DNA of 64,000 bases from an uncultured Nesterenkonia sp. (lineage in GTDB: Bacteria > Actinomycetota > Actinomycetes > Actinomycetales > Micrococcaceae). The stretch lies in the NCBI GenBank assembly GCA_947494195.1, contig CANLUC010000006.1, forward strand, positions 32,380-96,379. Direction: 5' to 3'. Positions 62,499 to 64,000 of this stretch are shown piece after piece. Both the position numbers and the translations under genes were made by a program. The notes under the pieces are model-generated. The model did not search any database, was not told the origin of the DNA, and saw nothing but the letters and a program-made list of their open reading frames with translations. Numbering within the stretch: the first letter of the stretch is position 1; each line of letters starts with the position of its first letter.

Positions 62499-63314
62499 TC
62501 AGTCCTGGTCTGAGGGCGGGTAGAACCCGTAGTCGGCGAGGATTGCCTGGCCCTGGTCGGCACCGAGGAACTCCACGAAGTCTTCATCCTCGCCGGTGGC
62601 ACCGTCGAGGAGCATGCCGCCCTGGCGCAGGGTCGGGAAGGAATCCAGCGGCACCTCGGTGTAGCTGCCCGCATCGGTCATCGGGGGCGAGAGCGCCAGA
62701 GAGAGGGCGACGATGCCGGCATCGGCGTTGCCGCTGAGCACGAATTCCGCGGCCTGGGCGATGTTCTCTCCTAGTACCAGCTTGTCCTGGAGCTCTTCGG
62801 TCACCCCGGCGGTGTCCATCGCGGCCTGGGCGGTCTCACCATAGGGGGCGTGTTGAGGGTTCGCGATCGCCACTGTGGCGACCTCTTCTGAGGCCAGGCC
62901 CTCGATGCCGGCCTCGACCTCTGCCGGGGAATCTTGTGGGGCCCAGACCACCAGCCGGCCTACCGCGTAGTCGAACACTGATTCCGGATCTCCGAAGCCA
63001 TCATCTGCGAGATCCTGGGCTAGCTCGATGTCCGCGGAGAGGTAGACATCGAACGGGGCGCCATTGCGGATCTGGGCTGCGAAGTTCCCGGAGGACCCAT
63101 AGGTCACCTCCACCTCGACCTCTGGGTGATCTTGGGTGAACTCTTCAATCACGTCGTCAAGGGCGAACTGCAGATCTGAGGCGGCCGCGACACGCACCGA
63201 CGAGGAAGGATCCCCTTCTTCCGCTTCGGGGGAGGTGTTCGCGCACCCGGTGAGCATCAACACCACGCCCAGACCAGCCCCAGCGATCTGACGAGGAGAG
63301 CGGCTACTGGTCAT
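62499..63314 (-). CDS. modA: Molybdate-binding lipoprotein
   Basis: A 271-residue substrate-binding protein. The signal peptide ends in the lipobox LMLTGC. The mature part starts VRVAAASDLQFALDDVIEEFTQDHPEVEVEVTYGSSGNFAAQIRNGAPFDVYLSADIELA, which contains the serine residues and the GSSGN loop that coordinate molybdate in ModA. TVAIANPQHAPYGETAQAAM is the second conserved block. It binds molybdate (or tungstate) outside the membrane and hands it to ModB. It overlaps the upstream regulator gene by 11 bases. Confidence 0.95.
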   Translation of the reverse strand: MTSSRSPRQIAGAGLGVVLMLTGCANTSPEAEEGDPSSSVRVAAASDLQFALDDVIEEFTQDHPEVEVEVTYGSSGNFAAQIRNGAPFDVYLSADIELAQDLADDGFGDPESVFDYAVGRLVVWAPQDSPAEVEAGIEGLASEEVATVAIANPQHAPYGETAQAAMDTAGVTEELQDKLVLGENIAQAAEFVLSGNADAGIVALSLALSPPMTDAGSYTEVPLDSFPTLRQGGMLLDGATGEDEDFVEFLGADQGQAILADYGFYPPSDQD

Positions 63315-63708
63315 CGGCAGTGCCTGCTCGCTCGATCACAGCGGTGGTGGCTTTGACTACCACGGTCGCCAGGACACCTGGTGCCAGGTGCATCTCTTCT
63401 GCAGCGTCTCGGGTCATCAATGAGGTCAACCGGAATCTGCCTGCGGTGACTTCGATCTGGGCCATGACACCATCGGTCTTCACCTCGGTGACGATGCCTT
63501 CGAGACGGTTCCGGGCAGAGACTCGTGTCCCATCAGCCCCCGGGGCAGATCGTGATTTGGCGTAGGCCGCGACCGATTCACCACTGACCCTGGTCGGCCC
63601 TGTAGTGGTTGGTTCAGCAGTCAGCGCGCCTGAACCGATCAACCGCCGCACACTGTCAGGACTGACCCCTAAGAGGTGAGCTACTTCAGAAACTCGCACC
63701 TGCGTCAT
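63304..63708 (-). CDS. HTH-TOBE molybdate-responsive regulator
   Basis: A 134-residue protein started at ATG 63708. The N-terminal part is an excisionase/MerR-type helix-turn-helix (VRVSEVAHLLGVSPDSVRRLIGSGALTAEPTTTGPTRVSGESVAAYAKS). The C-terminal part is one TOBE/Mop domain, with SARNRLEGIVTEVKTDGVMAQIEVTAGRFRLTSLMTRDAAEEMHLAPG, which binds molybdate in MopI and ModE. This two-domain form is the usual actinobacterial replacement for ModE. It is the first gene of the mod operon, overlapping modA by 11 bases, and should repress the operon when molybdate is plentiful. Confidence 0.9.
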   Translation of the reverse strand: MTQVRVSEVAHLLGVSPDSVRRLIGSGALTAEPTTTGPTRVSGESVAAYAKSRSAPGADGTRVSARNRLEGIVTEVKTDGVMAQIEVTAGRFRLTSLMTRDAAEEMHLAPGVLATVVVKATTAVIERAGTADDQ

Positions 63709-64000
63709 GATGATGACTCTACCGTCGACCACGCGTCTAGAAATCGACTTTCGTGGCGCAAGTGGCGACTGCAAGGTAGAAGCTCGACGAGTAAGACGCT
63801 CACGGATTTCACGGTAGATCGGTGGTTCGCAGCGGGGTCCGCCTAGCAGTCACACGACCGCCCCTTATCGCCGCAACCCACACCAATCGTTCTAGCCGGC
63901 CTGAAAGGTGCCCGCTGAGGGGTCGGTGGATTCTGGCGGTCATTGCAACAGGAGGTCTTCGATCAATTCGATCGGCTTCTGAAACCCTAGTCTTTTCCGC
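63709..64000. other. Region upstream of the mod operon
   Basis: No gene is visible up to the window edge; the reading frames are short. It should contain the promoter of the HTH-TOBE-modABC operon. I found no clear inverted repeat of ModE type (ATCGNTATATA-like). Confidence 0.4.

Overview
The window looks like chromosomal DNA of a high-GC actinobacterium, most likely a Micrococcales/Micrococcaceae member related to Nesterenkonia or Arthrobacter. The basis is the strong G/C third-position bias, the polyphosphate glucokinase, the extended methionine aminopeptidase, the actinobacterial glutamine synthetase set (GlnA1, GlnA2, GlnE), the CmtR-type metal sensor and the fused CopD/CtaG protein. This is inference from gene content; no 16S rRNA is present.

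Left part (1-36 kb) reads as core chromosome. It opens with a truncated secreted Pro/Ala/Glu-rich protein preceded by tandem direct repeats, two small membrane proteins and tRNA-Val. Next come ppgK, map, an MFS transporter and panB, then divergent glnA2-glnE. A 10-kb stretch separates glnE from glnA1. It holds a DJ-1-like protein, a flavin monooxygenase, a VOC protein and a seven-gene-class sugar locus: LacI regulator, solute-binding protein, two permeases, GH31 alpha-xylosidase and GH1 beta-glucosidase. That locus probably handles xylosylated beta-glucan oligosaccharides and is flanked by two copies of one palindromic operator. After glnA1 come an RDD protein, an EamA exporter, a SatD-like pair, an ASCH/ATP-grasp fusion, a CoA-transferase and a flavin reductase-like protein. 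A four-gene, translationally overlapping operon follows: GAF-SpoIIE phosphatase, processive membrane glycosyltransferase, STAS antagonist and RsbW-like kinase. It looks like partner-switch control attached to polysaccharide synthesis. A DEAD-box helicase and a photolyase close the core part.

From about 37 to 44.8 kb the composition becomes visibly less GC-rich and the content is accessory. There is a three-domain protein (GT25, sulfotransferase-like, GH16), a GT32-like glycosyltransferase, and a 936-residue RloC/PrrC-like ATPase with a CxxC hook that is probably phage defence. Two decayed genes follow, a serine recombinase with a 1-base frameshift and a CydC-like ABC transporter with three in-frame stops.

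The right part (44.8-63.7 kb) is a metal and redox region. It has a CmtR-type sensor with a Cd/Zn/Pb P-type ATPase and a ZIP transporter, then a DsbA-VKOR-TlpA-CcdA thiol redox operon. CopC is divergent from a CopD/CtaG fusion. MntH with a DtxR/MntR regulator, an SMR exporter, a TauE/SafE permease and a molybdate locus (HTH-TOBE regulator, ModA, ModB, ModC) complete it. Together these genes balance import and export of Cd/Zn, Mn, Cu and Mo with envelope disulfide chemistry. Nothing recognisable as CRISPR, an rRNA operon, a prophage or a complete insertion sequence was seen.
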